Notes under the pieces: model-generated
What the model was told of the DNA's origin: nothing
Database searches by the model: none
The model's input: only the letters and a program-made list of their open reading frames with translations
Shown here: positions 42,815 to 54,755 of the stretch, one piece after another
Numbering within the stretch: the first letter of the stretch is position 1
Layout: every line of letters begins with the position of its first letter
Origin: Raphanus sativus
Lineage: Eukaryota; Streptophyta; Magnoliopsida; Brassicales; Brassicaceae
DNA: 64,000 nt
NCBI RefSeq assembly: GCF_000801105.2
Contig: NC_079518.1
Span: 14,234,494 to 14,298,493, forward strand
Reading direction: 5' to 3'
Position numbers and translations under genes: made by a program

Positions 42815-45041
42815 AGTATCGGGTTTTACTAAATGGTCAACCAAAAGAACTTATAACCCCACAAATGGGTTTTAGGCAGGGGGATCCACTATCTCCATAT
42901 CTTTTTATTTTGTGTACAGAGGCTCTGATTGCAAACATTAAGAAAGCGGAATAAGGAAAACAATTGACAGGAATGAAAGTAGCGAGAGCTTGCCCATCAA
43001 TATCTCACCTGCTGTTTGCAGATGATAGTCTTTTCTTTTATAAGGCACAGAGGGATGAATGTGAGACTATTCTCAGGATTCTAAAGGAGTATGAGGCAGT
43101 CTCGAGTCAACTAATTAATTTTCAAAAATCGTCTATTCAATTTGGGTACAAGATTGAGGAATCTAGGAGGCAAGAGATGAGGGATATATTGGGGATTCAG
43201 AATATAGGAGGTATGGGGTCATATCTAGGATTACCAGAAAATCTAAGTGGATCTAAGGTACAAGTATTTGGATTTGTACAAAATCGATTAGATACAAGAA
43301 TTAATGGGTGGACATTTTGGTGTTTTACTAAAGGAGGAAAGGAAGTGGTCATTAAGTAGGTGGTTACGGCTTTACCGAACCATGTAATGTCATGTTATAG
43401 ACTACCAAAAACTACTATAAAGAAGCTTACGAGTACGGTCGCGAAATTTTGGTGGAGTCCTGGGGGAAATACGAAAGGCATGCACTGGAAATCATGGGAT
43501 AAGGTGTGTCTTCCTAAGGAGGAGGGTGGTTTGGGTTTTAAGGATATTTTGAATTTTAATACGGCAATGCTTGGAAAACAACTTTGACGTCTAATAAATA
43601 AACTGGATACTCTATTCGCTCGAGTATTCAAGGGTAGGTATTTCAGGAACGCTTCATCCCTGGAACCAATCCGTTCTTACTCCCCATGATATGGCTGGAT
43701 GAGTATCGTATCTGCTCGATCTCTGGTTAGCAAAGGACTAATTAAAAGGGTGGGAACAGGTTCATCTATTTCAGTATGGAATGACCCTTGACTCCCAACC
43801 ACTCGCACGAGACCTGCAAACAAAAACCATCACAATTTATTTTCGGAACTTACAGTTGACTCTCTTATTACTCCAGGTTCTAGGACTTGGAACTCACAAG
43901 CCATTCGGGCTTTGGTGGATCCATTGGATGCAAAGATTATTGAAAGTATACTTCTCAATAGGTTTTGTATAGAAGACAAGGATGGATGGCATTTTATCAA
44001 CAATTTAAAATATACGGTTAAATCAGGATATGAGGTGGAAAGGGTTTACCCCGACAAAGAAAAACAACCAGCTTTCTATGGACCGACGGTAGATGCTTTG
44101 AAAGCTTTTTGTTGGCAGGTTAAGTGTCCACCAAAGATAAAGCACTTTCTTTGGCAGATTGTATCAGTGTGTGTTGTGGTCAAAAAGAATTTAAAATCCC
44201 GAGGAAAGCAAGGGGAAATTAATTGTGACAGATGTGGGAGTGCAGAAGAATCTTTGAATAATGTATTCTTTGAATGTCCTCCAGCGCGGCAAATATGGGC
44301 ATTATCAACTATACCAACAAATCCAAATGTTTTCCCCTCGGAATCATTGTTTACTAACATGGATCATTTATTCTGGAGAGTTTTACCCAAGATGACTGAT
44401 CATCAGTTTGCATGGATCCTATGGTATATTTGGAAAGCAAGGAACATCAAGGTTTTTAGTAACCTGGATGTTAATGTCAGGGATACACTAAAGCTGGCTG
44501 AAACGGAATCTACTATGTGGGCTGCGGCCCGAGAGTTGACTATCCGACATTCCATACCACCGCAAGTACATCAGCCTCCCTCAATTCCAGGGAGATGGTG
44601 CTTCACAGATGGAAAGATAAGGACTCTTTCTCGGGACAAGGATGGTTCAGTACTCTGGAAGGTTATGAGGGATTAATGGGGGCACGAAATGTTCGGGCAA
44701 GTATGTCTCCCCTTCACTCAGAGGTGGAAGCATTGATTTGGGCAATGGAATGTATGAGGAATTTACGCCAGTTTCAAGTTACGTTTGCAACGGATTATTC
44801 TCAGTTGGTGAAGATGGTTTCGAAACCAGAAGAGTGGCCGGCGTTCGCAAGTTATCTGGAGGATATCAGGAGTTTAAAAAGTAGTTTCCATAACTCACAG
44901 CTCATTCATGTACCAAGGACGGCAAATTCAAGGGTGAATCGTTTAGCACGCAGTGCCAGACAACAATCGTATTTTGTCATTCACATGGATGCCGAACTAC
45001 CTGTTTGGTGTACTCAGATGACAAAAAAAACATTTTAGATT
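42815..45041 (+). mobile_element. 5'-truncated L1-type LINE pseudogene (RT, zf-RVT, RNase H)
   Basis: Starts within reverse transcriptase (LLNGQPKELITPQMGFRQGD), keeps LLFADDSLFF with the catalytic Asp pair at about 43010-43040, and passes through the thumb (SYLGLPENLSGSK), the zf-RVT zinc region (CPPKIKHFLW, CDRCGSAEESLNN, FFECPPARQIWAL) and RNase H (GLMGARNVRASMSPLHSEVE, FATDYSQLVKMV, PRTANSRVNRLAR). Stops at about 42952 and 43356 and shifts near 43590, 43790 and 44600 break the frame. The endonuclease part is absent. No poly(A) or target duplication was found at the 3' side, where another element abuts. Confidence 0.88.
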
Positions 45042-45043
45042 GA

Positions 45044-45558
45044 CTCTTTTTGAGCTATAGGGTTATACTTTATAAATTAATATTCGATAAATTAATAAAT
45101 TTCTCAGGTTTCAAGTTGGACCGGTTCAAAATATAACATAAATCGATAAAATAATAAAATAATATTTTTAGAAAATCATATATAAATATATAATCCATTT
45201 AAAATTATAGATTAACAAACTACATGCATATACATTTTATCTAATTACAAACAAACCATTGCATTATTTTTTATATTCATAATGAAATTACCTTTATATT
45301 TTCTTAAAATTTCAACATATTTTGATGATATTTAGTCAAATAATCTATAACCATATTTAAATTCTAGTAAATATATTTAAAGTCGAATTTCAAAAATTTA
45401 ATTAATGTATTTACAGTATTAATTAAATAGTTTCTGATTTTCTACAAATATATGTTAAAATAGAAAAATCTAACAAAGATTTTTTGGTAAATTAATAACT
45501 CTATAAATTAATAAAATACTATAATTTCAAAACTATTAATTTATAGATTTTTACTGTA
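45044..45558. mobile_element. AT-rich MITE related to 2905-3107
   Basis: Ends GGGTTATACTTTATAAATTA and, reverse-complemented, ACAGTAAAAATCTATAAATT. Interior with ATTAATAAA repeats. Boundaries are approximate. Confidence 0.4.
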
Positions 45559-47680
45559 TCTAAAAACTTTTTTTTGTCAACTATTTCATTTATATGAAAA
45601 AGACCAGTAAGAATTACACCAGCAGATAGCCCATTACATCATATTTTTTCTACCCCATTTCCCACATTAAAAAGATAATATAAAATCTTCTCTGCTAAAA
45701 AAAAAGTACCAAAAAATCTACTATACAAAAGTCATTTTGGACCATCTTCATTAGTTATTTACTATGACAATCAAATATATATTATCTTCAAAATACCTTA
45801 ATAATTAATAAATATATTAATAATAAATCAGTTTAAATATAAGAAAATATGTTGAGAAAAAATCTAACGAGATCTTACCAAACTTTTAAATATTTTTATA
45901 AAATAAGTATTTCCTAATTTCGTGATTAAATATAATTATAAATTAATTTTAATTAAAATAAATTATAGACTGTATTTTATAAATTTATAATAATAATATA
46001 TAATATATTAAATAAAATGATATATGAATTAAATGTAACAAAATTATATTAAATTAGTAAAGTAACCTATTTTTCTTTAAAAACTGATTTCAGTTAAATA
46101 AATACCACTCACTGTTAAAATGGGTAAAAAAAATTAAATCATTTAATATTTTTTATACAAAAAATAAATTATTAACATATATTTTGTAACTCACAACAAT
46201 ATATTATCTAAAAACATATATATTATTATTTTATTTATTCTGAAACTTCCCAACAATATATCAACTAAAAGTAATTATCTACAAAATATAAATTATATAA
46301 CTAACCTTTAATTCATTTATTATTTAAAAGTATAGAAAATATTTGAAATTTTAATATTTATTAAAAATATTAATAAATTTATTTTTTAATTACAGTTATA
46401 ACAAAAAAATTGAAAAACATGAAAATACTGAAATTTCCAATATTTTAAATAAAATAATGCATTAATTTAGTAAAAAAAAATTCAAAAGCCATATAATCTT
46501 CCAAACTCAAAAATAGTTGTCTAATTTTTCAAATTTCTATTGACTAAACATATAATTTCTAAAATAAATATTCCAAATTCATAATACTAAATTTGAAATT
46601 TTATAAACGATAAAACAATAGGTCCTAAAATACAATTTTTGAAAATCATCACAAAAATAAAATATTTGTAGAAAATATAATACTATAATATTTTAAAATC
46701 CTAATTTAATAAATAATCAGAAAACTTTGATACCAACTTAATACTATAACATCAAAAACATCATATATCAATAAAATTTACTAAAATAATATTATAGATG
46801 CTGTTATGCATAAAATTTATTAAATAATAGGGCATGACTACTTAAATAGAATAATATCTTTAATTTTAAAATCAGGCAATATACTAAAATGGTAAATGCT
46901 AAAGTATATTTTAAAATAAAATATGACAACAAAAATCATTCTATAGTATAACTAAATACATTTTAAAAATCTATTGTACACAAACTGTCGAAATTAGAAA
47001 AAAACATATTTTGTAATTCTCTTATTTAATTATTTCAAATTATGAACATATTGTACCGAATTCAAAAATATAATAGCATGTATAATTAATAACAAAGTTT
47101 AATGCATACAACAAATCATTATATATTAATTATGTTGAATAAGAAATTTAAAACAATAAAATTATACAATATAACAACAAAATACAAATCATATTTTTAA
47201 TATGTTTAGTTATATATTTATAAATGAAAAAATACCCGCACGGTCCTCTAGTAAATATTAAATTAAACGGGTCTTTTAACCGTCTCTTAGTGTTACTGGA
47301 ATTAAAAGAAAAAAGAAAAAAGAGACAATTATCTTAAGCAACGTCGCTTAACAAAAGACGGAAGACGTCTCTTGTACACACACGTCGCTCTCTCTTGCTT
47401 CCCGTCGAATCTTTCGTCCGCTTCCCAGCATCAGATGAATCGTCTCCTCTCTTCTTCACTTTTGATTGTTAATACTCATGAGTCGAAGTTCAAGCAGGGA
47501 GACCCTTTGTGGTATTGTAGGTTTCAATTAAATCAATGCTCTCTCTGATGCTATGCCTCATCTCAAGAAGAGAGCCTAGAACTAACTCATTGGTCGCTAT
47601 CCAAGACTCGTATCTCTCCACCAAGGTGAGTTCTCAGCTGTTGGCCGAACTAGGTAACCGTTTTTTCTGAGTCTCGTACT
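45559..47680. other. AT-rich DNA, then a GC-richer segment of unknown origin
   Basis: 45560-47260 is almost pure A/T with no frames. 47340-47680 is GC-richer (AACGTCGCTTAACAAAAGAC, CTTCCCGTCGAATCTTTCG) and looks like leader or promoter DNA of a lost gene, but no coding region follows because the hAT element starts at 47681. Confidence 0.4.
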
Positions 47681-50364
47681 CAGGGGCAAAGCGGGACTTG
47701 TCCTGCACTGGGTGCATAATAATCTATATATAATAGCAAACTGAACATGACATCATCTTTTTTTATAGGAAAAAAAAATATTAATCCAATGGTCAGAATT
47801 TTCATTTTTTTGTGATCTAACGGTCATTTAATACTTTTGATGATGTCATCATAAAATTATATTTAACAACTTTTCTTTGAACAGTTATCTTTTCAAACAA
47901 TACACCCTTTAACAATCACACATTTTCATTATCTAAACAACACATCCTTTGACAAACATATCTTCTTATAATTTCTAGAGCAATTGTTTTTTTTTAAACT
48001 ACACATTCCCTGATAGGCATACGTTTTCATTATCTAATGGTCTTAAAAATATATTGGTTTGAATGTATTATTTTATTGCAACTCTTCTTAATTTGAAAGG
48101 TTTCCCTCTCAAGCGACACATACTTCTTTTTTTTTGTACAGGTTAACAAACTTATAAAAATCTCTCTAAACCAGAAATATATTGTATTGGTGATAGTATC
48201 TTCTTTTATATGAAAAAGTTATAAACTGACGCTTAGATTTGTCTAATTTTATGATCTAAGGGACATAAAATTGTCTTGTTAAATAACTTAATTACATTAT
48301 CCAGAAATTCATCTTTGGCAACTCTTCTCTGGATCGTTTCCCTCTCAATCAGTACAACCCATCTAGAGTACAAATGTACCTTTTCAGAATTTATATATTG
48401 AACCTTTTTATAGAGTTTTAGAGTCAATATTTCTATAGAATCCATGATGTAAAACCACTTCTTCATCTTCGTATAGCTCTATCTCCAAATCAAAAAGTTA
48501 TTTTTGCCAAGTTTGTTTTGGTCCAGGTTAGATAGAGATGATCAATTTAACTCCTAACTCAAATATCATATGATCATCACAATCATGAACAAATCATGTG
48601 AGGTTATATTTTCAAAATATAGTATATTTTTTTGGTGGGAGCATTATGTTTTTATAAAATTTTGTATATATATATTTTCTTTATTTTTTCCAAATACATA
48701 AATATACAAGTAAAAAAATATGAATTTGATAGATATATAATCATTTTCGATAGTATATTATAGAAATATTTAAAAATAAATTACTTGATAATATCTAATA
48801 ATCTTTTCGATTTTTCCATAAATATAATGTGAGTTTTCCATATAAAATAAATTTTAAAATATTGTTGTAATTTTAAAAATATATTAGTTGATTGTACTTC
48901 TGTTTAATTTCTAGGATAGTTTATCTAGAAACTTAATAAGGTAAATATTTCTAAAATTTTAGATTACAATATAATTTAATATCCAACTAAATGTGGTGGT
49001 ATTAGTGATAAAATAACTACTAATCTATAAAACTTAGCATAAAATTGAAAAACATATCTTTGAATGGAAAAATACATTAGAATTGATCGGTTGTAGGTTG
49101 TAAGTTGTAATTGCATGTGTGCCAATACATGAAATTGGTTGTTAGGAAAATCCATTCATTGAAATAATTTTAGCTCTTCCAATTGTTACTTATATTTGTT
49201 TTGTTATTATATAATAGAGTGTTCTTAAAAAAAATTATCTTGTAGAACTCTATGAAACATAAATTTGGCACTCTATTTCCATTACATGATATTTCATGTA
49301 CCCAAGGTTTTCTATTTAATATTTATTTATTTTCTTTGTAGTTTTTGGTTAGAATATGGAGAATCCTTACTTTTAATTTTCTTAGATCATTTTTTAATTT
49401 CAGATTAATTTATTTTAAATATGAATTACTTACATAGGGTTGAGATTAGAAGGCATCCATTCATTTAAGTAGTTACATCTCTAAGAATATCCGTTTCATT
49501 CCGTTAAAGTTATTCAACAGTTCCATCTTCTAGAATTTAATATTAAACTCTATACAATTTGTAACACTTAATTTTTAACATTACATATCTGCATCATTCG
49601 TCTGCTATTTTCAAAAATAAAATATAAATATCAATTAATTTGACCATAAATGAGCAATCAAAGCAATCTTTTTGGTTATGTAGAAAAAATTAGTAGCTTA
49701 CAACAATTTAGACAATATCCATCTGTTATTTACTATTCTATTAGTCTTATGTCATTGAGGTAAAGATATACATTTTAATAAAAAAAATTTATATGTTTCT
49801 TTTTTTGTCAACTAAAAATCTTTATATCTAAGAAATTTTTTTCCAGTAATAATAAGGTTACGATTAATTTTTATAATAATTATAAATGAATTTATTTACA
49901 AATTGCTATTTTCTAAAAGTTTATTAAAACACATCTACAAAAAAGATTATTCTTTCGAGTATCTAATATTTTTAGTATTTTATCTTTGTTTTCATAAATT
50001 TCTTAATTGATCAATATTTTAAATAAAATATAAAATAAACGTAAAGTAACACAAACTAATATATTTGGCAGATTTGTGTATAGTAAAAATACATAATTGA
50101 TAAATATTGGAGAAAAATGATAACATAAATAATAATTTTTTTAAAGAATTCAATAGCCCGCCGCGAATGCGCGGGTTTGTTTTCTAGTTAATATAATGGC
50201 AAAAATTGGAAAGGTGAAGAATCGAATCCATGACCCTTGAGAATTGTGGGTGCACTGTTAGCCAAATGAACCAACTGCAACTCATATGTACATTGGAAAA
50301 GTAAAATTCATAAATAATTAAGGGTGCACGTGCACCCATACACACCAACGTAGCTTCGCCCCTG
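47681..50364. mobile_element. hAT-type MITE split by a nested Helitron
   Basis: Left end CAGGGGCAAAGCGGGA, right end reverse-complemented CAGGGGCGAAGCTACG. Perfect 8-bp duplication CTCGTACT (47673-47680 and 50365-50372). Without the Helitron it would be about 219 bp, like the other hAT MITEs, with GGGTGCA/TGCACCC near its ends. Confidence 0.88.
47723..50187 (+). mobile_element. Nonautonomous Helitron, 2465 bp
   Basis: The 5' end TCTATATATAATAG follows A (47722). The 3' end has a hairpin CCCGC...GCGGG (about 50157-50176) and GTTTGTTTTCTAG (CTAG 50184-50187) before T (50188), so insertion is exactly between A and T. The left 400 bp carry TTTGAACAGTTAT and ACACATCCTTTGACAAACAT repeats; the rest is AT-rich. 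No RepHel frame. Confidence 0.8.
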
Positions 50365-50372
50365 CTCGTACT

Positions 50373-50876
50373 AAAAAGAAAACTAAAGATCATAATAGCC
50401 TAAACAGAACGTCTTCTTATGGTATAGTGGTGGATTTTTAAGCGCGAAGGGAGAACCAAGGATCACGAGGTACTTTACTACCCACTAATGCTAAATGATG
50501 GTTGGTTTCACGAGGATCACGAGGTACTTTACTACCCACTAATGCTCTGTATTGATGATTTCTCTTATTTTTGTGATTTTTTTTATGATAATGACTTGCA
50601 TCTGAACAGAAACGTGCTTGCTCCGGCTGCGTCTTACAATGTTTGTAGTATAAATAATCAATCTTTTGTTCTGAATTTCTAATTTGATCACCAAATCATC
50701 TGATGCACGGGTCTGTTTTTTTTTGAGTATCTTGATTTGATGCAAACAGCTAAGCATTGTCAATATCGATAAGTTAAGAATACTTGATGGACTGATGGGG
50801 TTTGTCTTTGTGTTTTGGTTTTGATATTTGGACAGGGTTTTGTTTTGGTGTGTAGTGAGCTAGAGAGCCAAAAACA
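50373..50876. other. Spacer with a short duplication; leader of the LIM fragment
   Basis: GGATCACGAGGTACTTTACT and the following CCACTAATGCT occur twice (about 50460 and 50514). 50800-50876 matches what a LIM gene 5' leader would be, directly before the ATG. Confidence 0.4.
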
Positions 50877-51002
50877 ATGTCGTTTACAGGAACGCAGCAG
50901 AAATGCAGGGCGTGCGAGAAGACAGTGTACCCTATGGAAGCTGATGGTGTCCCTTTTCACAAGTCTTGCTTCAAGTGCTCTCACTGCAAATCCACCCTTC
51001 AA
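50877..51002 (+). pseudogene. WLIM2-type LIM protein, orphan first exon
   Basis: 42 codons: MSFTGTQQKCRACEKTVYPM then EADGVPFHKSCFKCSHCKST and LQ, then a GTCAGT donor. This is exon 1 of a plant two-LIM actin-bundling protein closest to WLIM2 (from memory). The zinc ligands of the first half-LIM (C-x2-C, H-x2-C, C-x2-C) are present, but three residues usually between Glu and Ala-Asp-Gly are missing. No second exon follows within the next kilobase. It is probably a transposed fragment; in Arabidopsis no LIM gene lies in this syntenic interval as far as I recall. Confidence 0.75.
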
Positions 51003-52195
51003 GTCAGTTTCTTTCTTCCCCCTTTCATCATTCTCTGTCTATGAATATGTATGAATGTTTGATAATAACTTGGATTGTCTTGTCTACGTTGATGTTTTCA
51101 TTTGTCTGTTCTTCCTTCTTCTTCTCATGTTCTTCCTTCACATGTTTTCTTGTTAACTTTTTAAAAAAACCTCTAAATAAAATACTTTCATTGGAGGATA
51201 TAAATGTTTGGGTCTCTTAACCATGTCTTTTAACTTCACATTTACTTAAAATATTAAAGAAAATTTTAAGAGACCCCAAATGAATCTTTGGGATAATCAT
51301 GCATGACCAGCAGACAGTTTCTTTAAGAAGAGTATTTAGCTATTTAATATTATTACTTACAAAATAACTGAATTAACCATTAACTTAATCACAAAATTAG
51401 TGCAATTATAGAATTACACGTAATAATGGAGTATGGTAATTTATTGTTGGGGTTCTTCTTCTTTTTTTCTGATCAACTGTTGGGGTTCTTCTACAACTAC
51501 TTTTCCACTCTTTTTGTTTCTTTTTTGTATTTCTTTACTCTTTAGATTTTCCAAAGTTCTAGTTTTTTAACGGTGTCTCAAAGTTCAAGGACACTTTCAA
51601 CAGGTGACCTTTTTCATTTAAAAGACCTCTTAAATTCAAACTAGTGTACGTTAAATTTATTTTACCATGGGGTCATGACAAAATCATTAACCGTTGACCA
51701 CTCTGTATGTAAAAGATTTTATAAGGTTTGTGATTTTGGTTAGAAAAATGTAGAACTATGATAGTTTTGGAAAAGTTGTTCATTTAAATTAATGTATAGA
51801 GATGTCTCTGATCAATGAGCGCGAGAAATGAATGTTCACTTCCTACAAACCTTATTTTGTTATTTGATATTGTAGTTTGTGTAGAAAAACCAGTGTATAC
51901 TTCCAGAGAAACATCTGACGCAACCTCACGGGTGGAAGTTATATGACATTCTTTTTCTTGTCTGGGTCCTGTTGCAATTTTATCCAAATAGGATAAGGTT
52001 TATTCTCTTATATACCAAAAAGATATGACTACTTTACTTGAAGCAGTTCAAGCAAAAAAAGAAGTCAAAGGGAAGGAAATGTAATATCGGGCTTAAGAGA
52101 GCCTAGTCTTGACAGATCCGTAGAAAAGTTATATAAAAAAGACGCATGTTTATGCTAAAACTTAACGCAAATAACAAGACTTTTAATGGGTGCAT
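51003..52195. other. No gene; 3' flank of OEP16-2
   Basis: AT-rich, with a pair of inverted short blocks around 51190-51300 (GGGTCTCTTAA / TTAAGAGACCCC). 52010-52195 probably includes the OEP16-2 3' UTR. Nothing coding recognised. Confidence 0.4.
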
Positions 52196-53447
52196 CTAGA
52201 AAACGCTAGAAAGGAGATTAGCAGCAGTGGAAATGGCTGCTCCTGTAAGAGCAGACTGAACCACTTGCTCATGGCTTGTCCTCTCTGCGGTCGTCATAGC
52301 CATCGCCGCTCCTGTTAATGCTCCAGCCACGGCGCTATTCCTCTGCGATATATGAAGATATGGTTACAAATTAATTAAAGAACGTCACATTATCAATACA
52401 ATGATGGTAGAAAAATTAGTCTTTTTTATAAGTGACAATGGTGATTAGACTCGCCCAGTCATGAGCTCCTCCACGAGTCTCCTTCATACTATACGTTATA
52501 CCCGAGTATAATCCAGCTGCAAGCCCTGCCATTTCATATCACTCAATATTCCAAGTCTTAAAAAATAAATCTCTATGAAAGGCCAAACGGTTAAATTAAC
52601 ATATATATAAATATATGTAATAACTCACCCCACTGGAGCGATTCTTTTCCTGTGTTCTTCACCTAAAGACCAGCCAATATAAACGGTATTACAAGACCCA
52701 GCCTTAGTTAACTACGTCTAAACACAAGCTTATGAGTTATGACCATACTTTGTCTTCTGCATTTTACTCAACACACAAATACATTTCGACACAAGACATG
52801 TCATAACACGCATACACGTGAGGACGAATTTTGGACAGAAATAAATATAGGAAAAATTGGTGTTCATTTTGTAATTAAACTCACAAATGCATCCAACGAT
52901 TTGCTTCTTTCCCCTGAAAATGCAACAACAAATAGTACTATAAACATAACGCTAATGATAGTTTACAAACACTGCAAAATTTAAACACATCAAACAATAC
53001 AAATACCGTGATTGCAATGTCATAACATAGTTAACCAACCTCTGAGATTAGGAAACCTATGTTTCTTGCTGCCGGCATTCTCAGAAGGTGGACCCATGTT
53101 GCTCGCGTCAAACCCTGCCCCTGGATTCATAATCAAAATGTAAAGTTTTATATTAACTTTTTTTTTTTTTAATATGGAGATTTTACCATCAACCACCGTA
53201 AAGTAAGCTTCCCTAGACACAGCTTGTAAAGCTCCGACCTTCATAATTAAATCCATTTTAAGCTTTGTTAATACAAATATGGCATCTTATATTATATAAA
53301 TATACATGAAATATTAAAACTAACACCGGCGGCTTTGACGAAAGAGTCAGCGATGCGGTTGAGAAGAGGATGGCCAAGATCGAACAAACTTGCCTTCTCA
53401 AAGCTCCTTATCTCATCCATCACCTTTCTTCCTCCACTCTTGTCCAT
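52196..53447 (-). CDS. OEP16-2: Outer envelope pore protein OEP16-2 (Tim17/22/23 family)
   Basis: Seven minus-strand exons: 53325-53447, 53187-53238, 53040-53120, 52885-52913, 52629-52662, 52455-52525, 52196-52342. They join to 537 nt, 178 residues, the length of Arabidopsis OEP16-2. The start MDKSGGRKVMDEIRSFEKAS and blocks HPLLNRIADSFVKAAG, VGALQAVSREAYFTVVDGAG, HRFPNLRG, LQWGLAAGLYSGITYSMKET and RNSAVAGALTGAAMAMTTAE, ending AANLLSSVF, are family-typical: four hydrophobic helices with Gly/Ala faces. OEP16 proteins form amino-acid-permeable channels in the plastid outer envelope; OEP16-2 is expressed mainly in pollen and seeds. The last intron must use a GC donor (TGG|GCGAGT) to keep frame. 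It is AT4G16160's apparent orthologue and is intact. Confidence 0.9.
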
Positions 53448-53970
53448 TTTTTTTTTGTTTCTTCTCTCTATCACTTATCTTTCTTTGCTTCTTTGCTTTT
53501 TTGTTAATACGTCTCTTCACAACAAGCAAGGAGAAGTGGTGGAACAGAAGAGAGAGAGATTTGCCACTCCCTTGACACGTGTACTGCTTTTCCACACGTG
53601 ACGGAGTCTGACCTTTGAACTGTTCAGCGTCCTCTTTCCCAACCTGGCGCTTGTTGCTAAGGACTTAAAACTTTTTAACTATAGATAAAAGCCCGCTGGG
53701 CCTAGAGATATACACCGGGTTTTTAAAATCTCCGGTTAATGATTGTGTAACAAGTTATGTATAATCTCCTTGGCTCTGATTCTATCTTGCTTCCTTTGTA
53801 TTCCCTGGAGAACTGGTTTGAGCTGCCAGTTATCACCTAGGCTGACCATGCGACTAGCCTGGCTACCAAGATTAGGAATAATCTCACCAGTACAATGAAG
53901 GCACTTGGTGTTGACATATTGACAGGGTTTGGGTCTGTTCTGGCCACGCTTGGTCATTCTTGGTTGATAG
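53448..53970. other. OEP16-2 5' flank
   Basis: Contains the leader and promoter of OEP16-2 on the minus strand, including ACACGTG motifs at about 53576 and 53594 (G-box/ABRE-like, consistent with seed expression, an inference). 53700-53960 may include decayed LPD2 sequence, but only the part from 53971 is readable. Confidence 0.4.
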
Positions 53971-54215
53971 GTTCCGCACTTGTACTGCATCGGTGATGCC
54001 AATGGTAAACTGATGCTCGCTCATGCAGCCAGTGCACATGGAATTTCTGGTAAGTTGATTATCAGTATTTCTGGTTAGTTATGTATGATCGGCGTCTTAT
54101 TAAACTATGTGCATCTGCTTGGTGTTGGCTTATCTAGTGGTGGAGCAACTCAGAGGAAGAGATCATGTGCTTAATCATCTCAGCATCCTAGCTGCTTGTT
54201 TTACTCAAACTTGCG
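53971..54215 (+). pseudogene. LPD2: Plastid lipoamide dehydrogenase (LPD2) relic
   Basis: Exon piece 53971-54049 reads [20 protein letters not shown] then SAHGIS and a GT donor; exon piece from 54138 reads VVEQLRGRDHVLNHLSILAA then CFTQT before the match fades into a stop. These are the FAD-binding GDANGK and the start of the dimerisation domain of plastidial dihydrolipoyl dehydrogenase, the E3 subunit of plastid pyruvate dehydrogenase. The splice phase fits. Upstream and downstream exons are missing. AT4G16155 (LPD2) lies between CAMTA5 and OEP16-2 in Arabidopsis (from memory), exactly as here. Confidence 0.85.
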
Positions 54216-54755
54216 GTTCATGTACATCCAACTCTGACAGAAGTTGTAGACCTACTGTTAGAGCAGCCAATGTGAATAAATACAAAAATCTAGATTTGCA
54301 CTTCTCTAATCTATAGAAATCAAATCTCGATTAGAAGCAAGCGACTCCTATTTATTTCAGGTCCAAAGTCTAACTTCAAAAATGGCACAAAGTGCAAAAG
54401 TTGCTGTGTATTTATTTCAGATCAGCCATGTCACAAAAGTTTTGTACTTCAGCATCATTCGTTATGTATACTCTAGATTTCACGTATGTTCGTTTCATTT
54501 TTTTTTGTTTCTTATTATATTTTAGATTGTTGTTTAACAAAAGTTACATAATGCATTACAGAAACTACCAGTCTTCCAAATATATGACAAGACGCCTCTA
54601 AGCAAAATCTCCCCAGCTCCAGGATTTGATCTTACCATGATTACCCCGTTGAAACTTTTTCTGAAAACAGCTTCGAAAAGGTCGAAATTGCCCCTTGTCA
54701 TTTACACAAATTTTACTTTAACAGTTCCACAACACTTATCTTTACTATCACACAT
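54216..54755. other. Intergenic, CAMTA5 3' flank
   Basis: No coding feature. GTGTATTTATTTCAG occurs twice nearby (54350 and 54405). The last 100-150 bp are probably CAMTA5 3' UTR. Confidence 0.4.

Noticed and set aside
47230..47255. Helitron 3' end at CCCGCACGGTCCTCTAG
   Set aside because: No stem-loop can be formed before CTAG, so the support is too weak.
53736..54002. Minus-strand 88-codon frame
   Set aside because: It overlaps the plus-strand LPD2 relic, which has clear homology and correct splice sites; the minus frame has no recognised motif.
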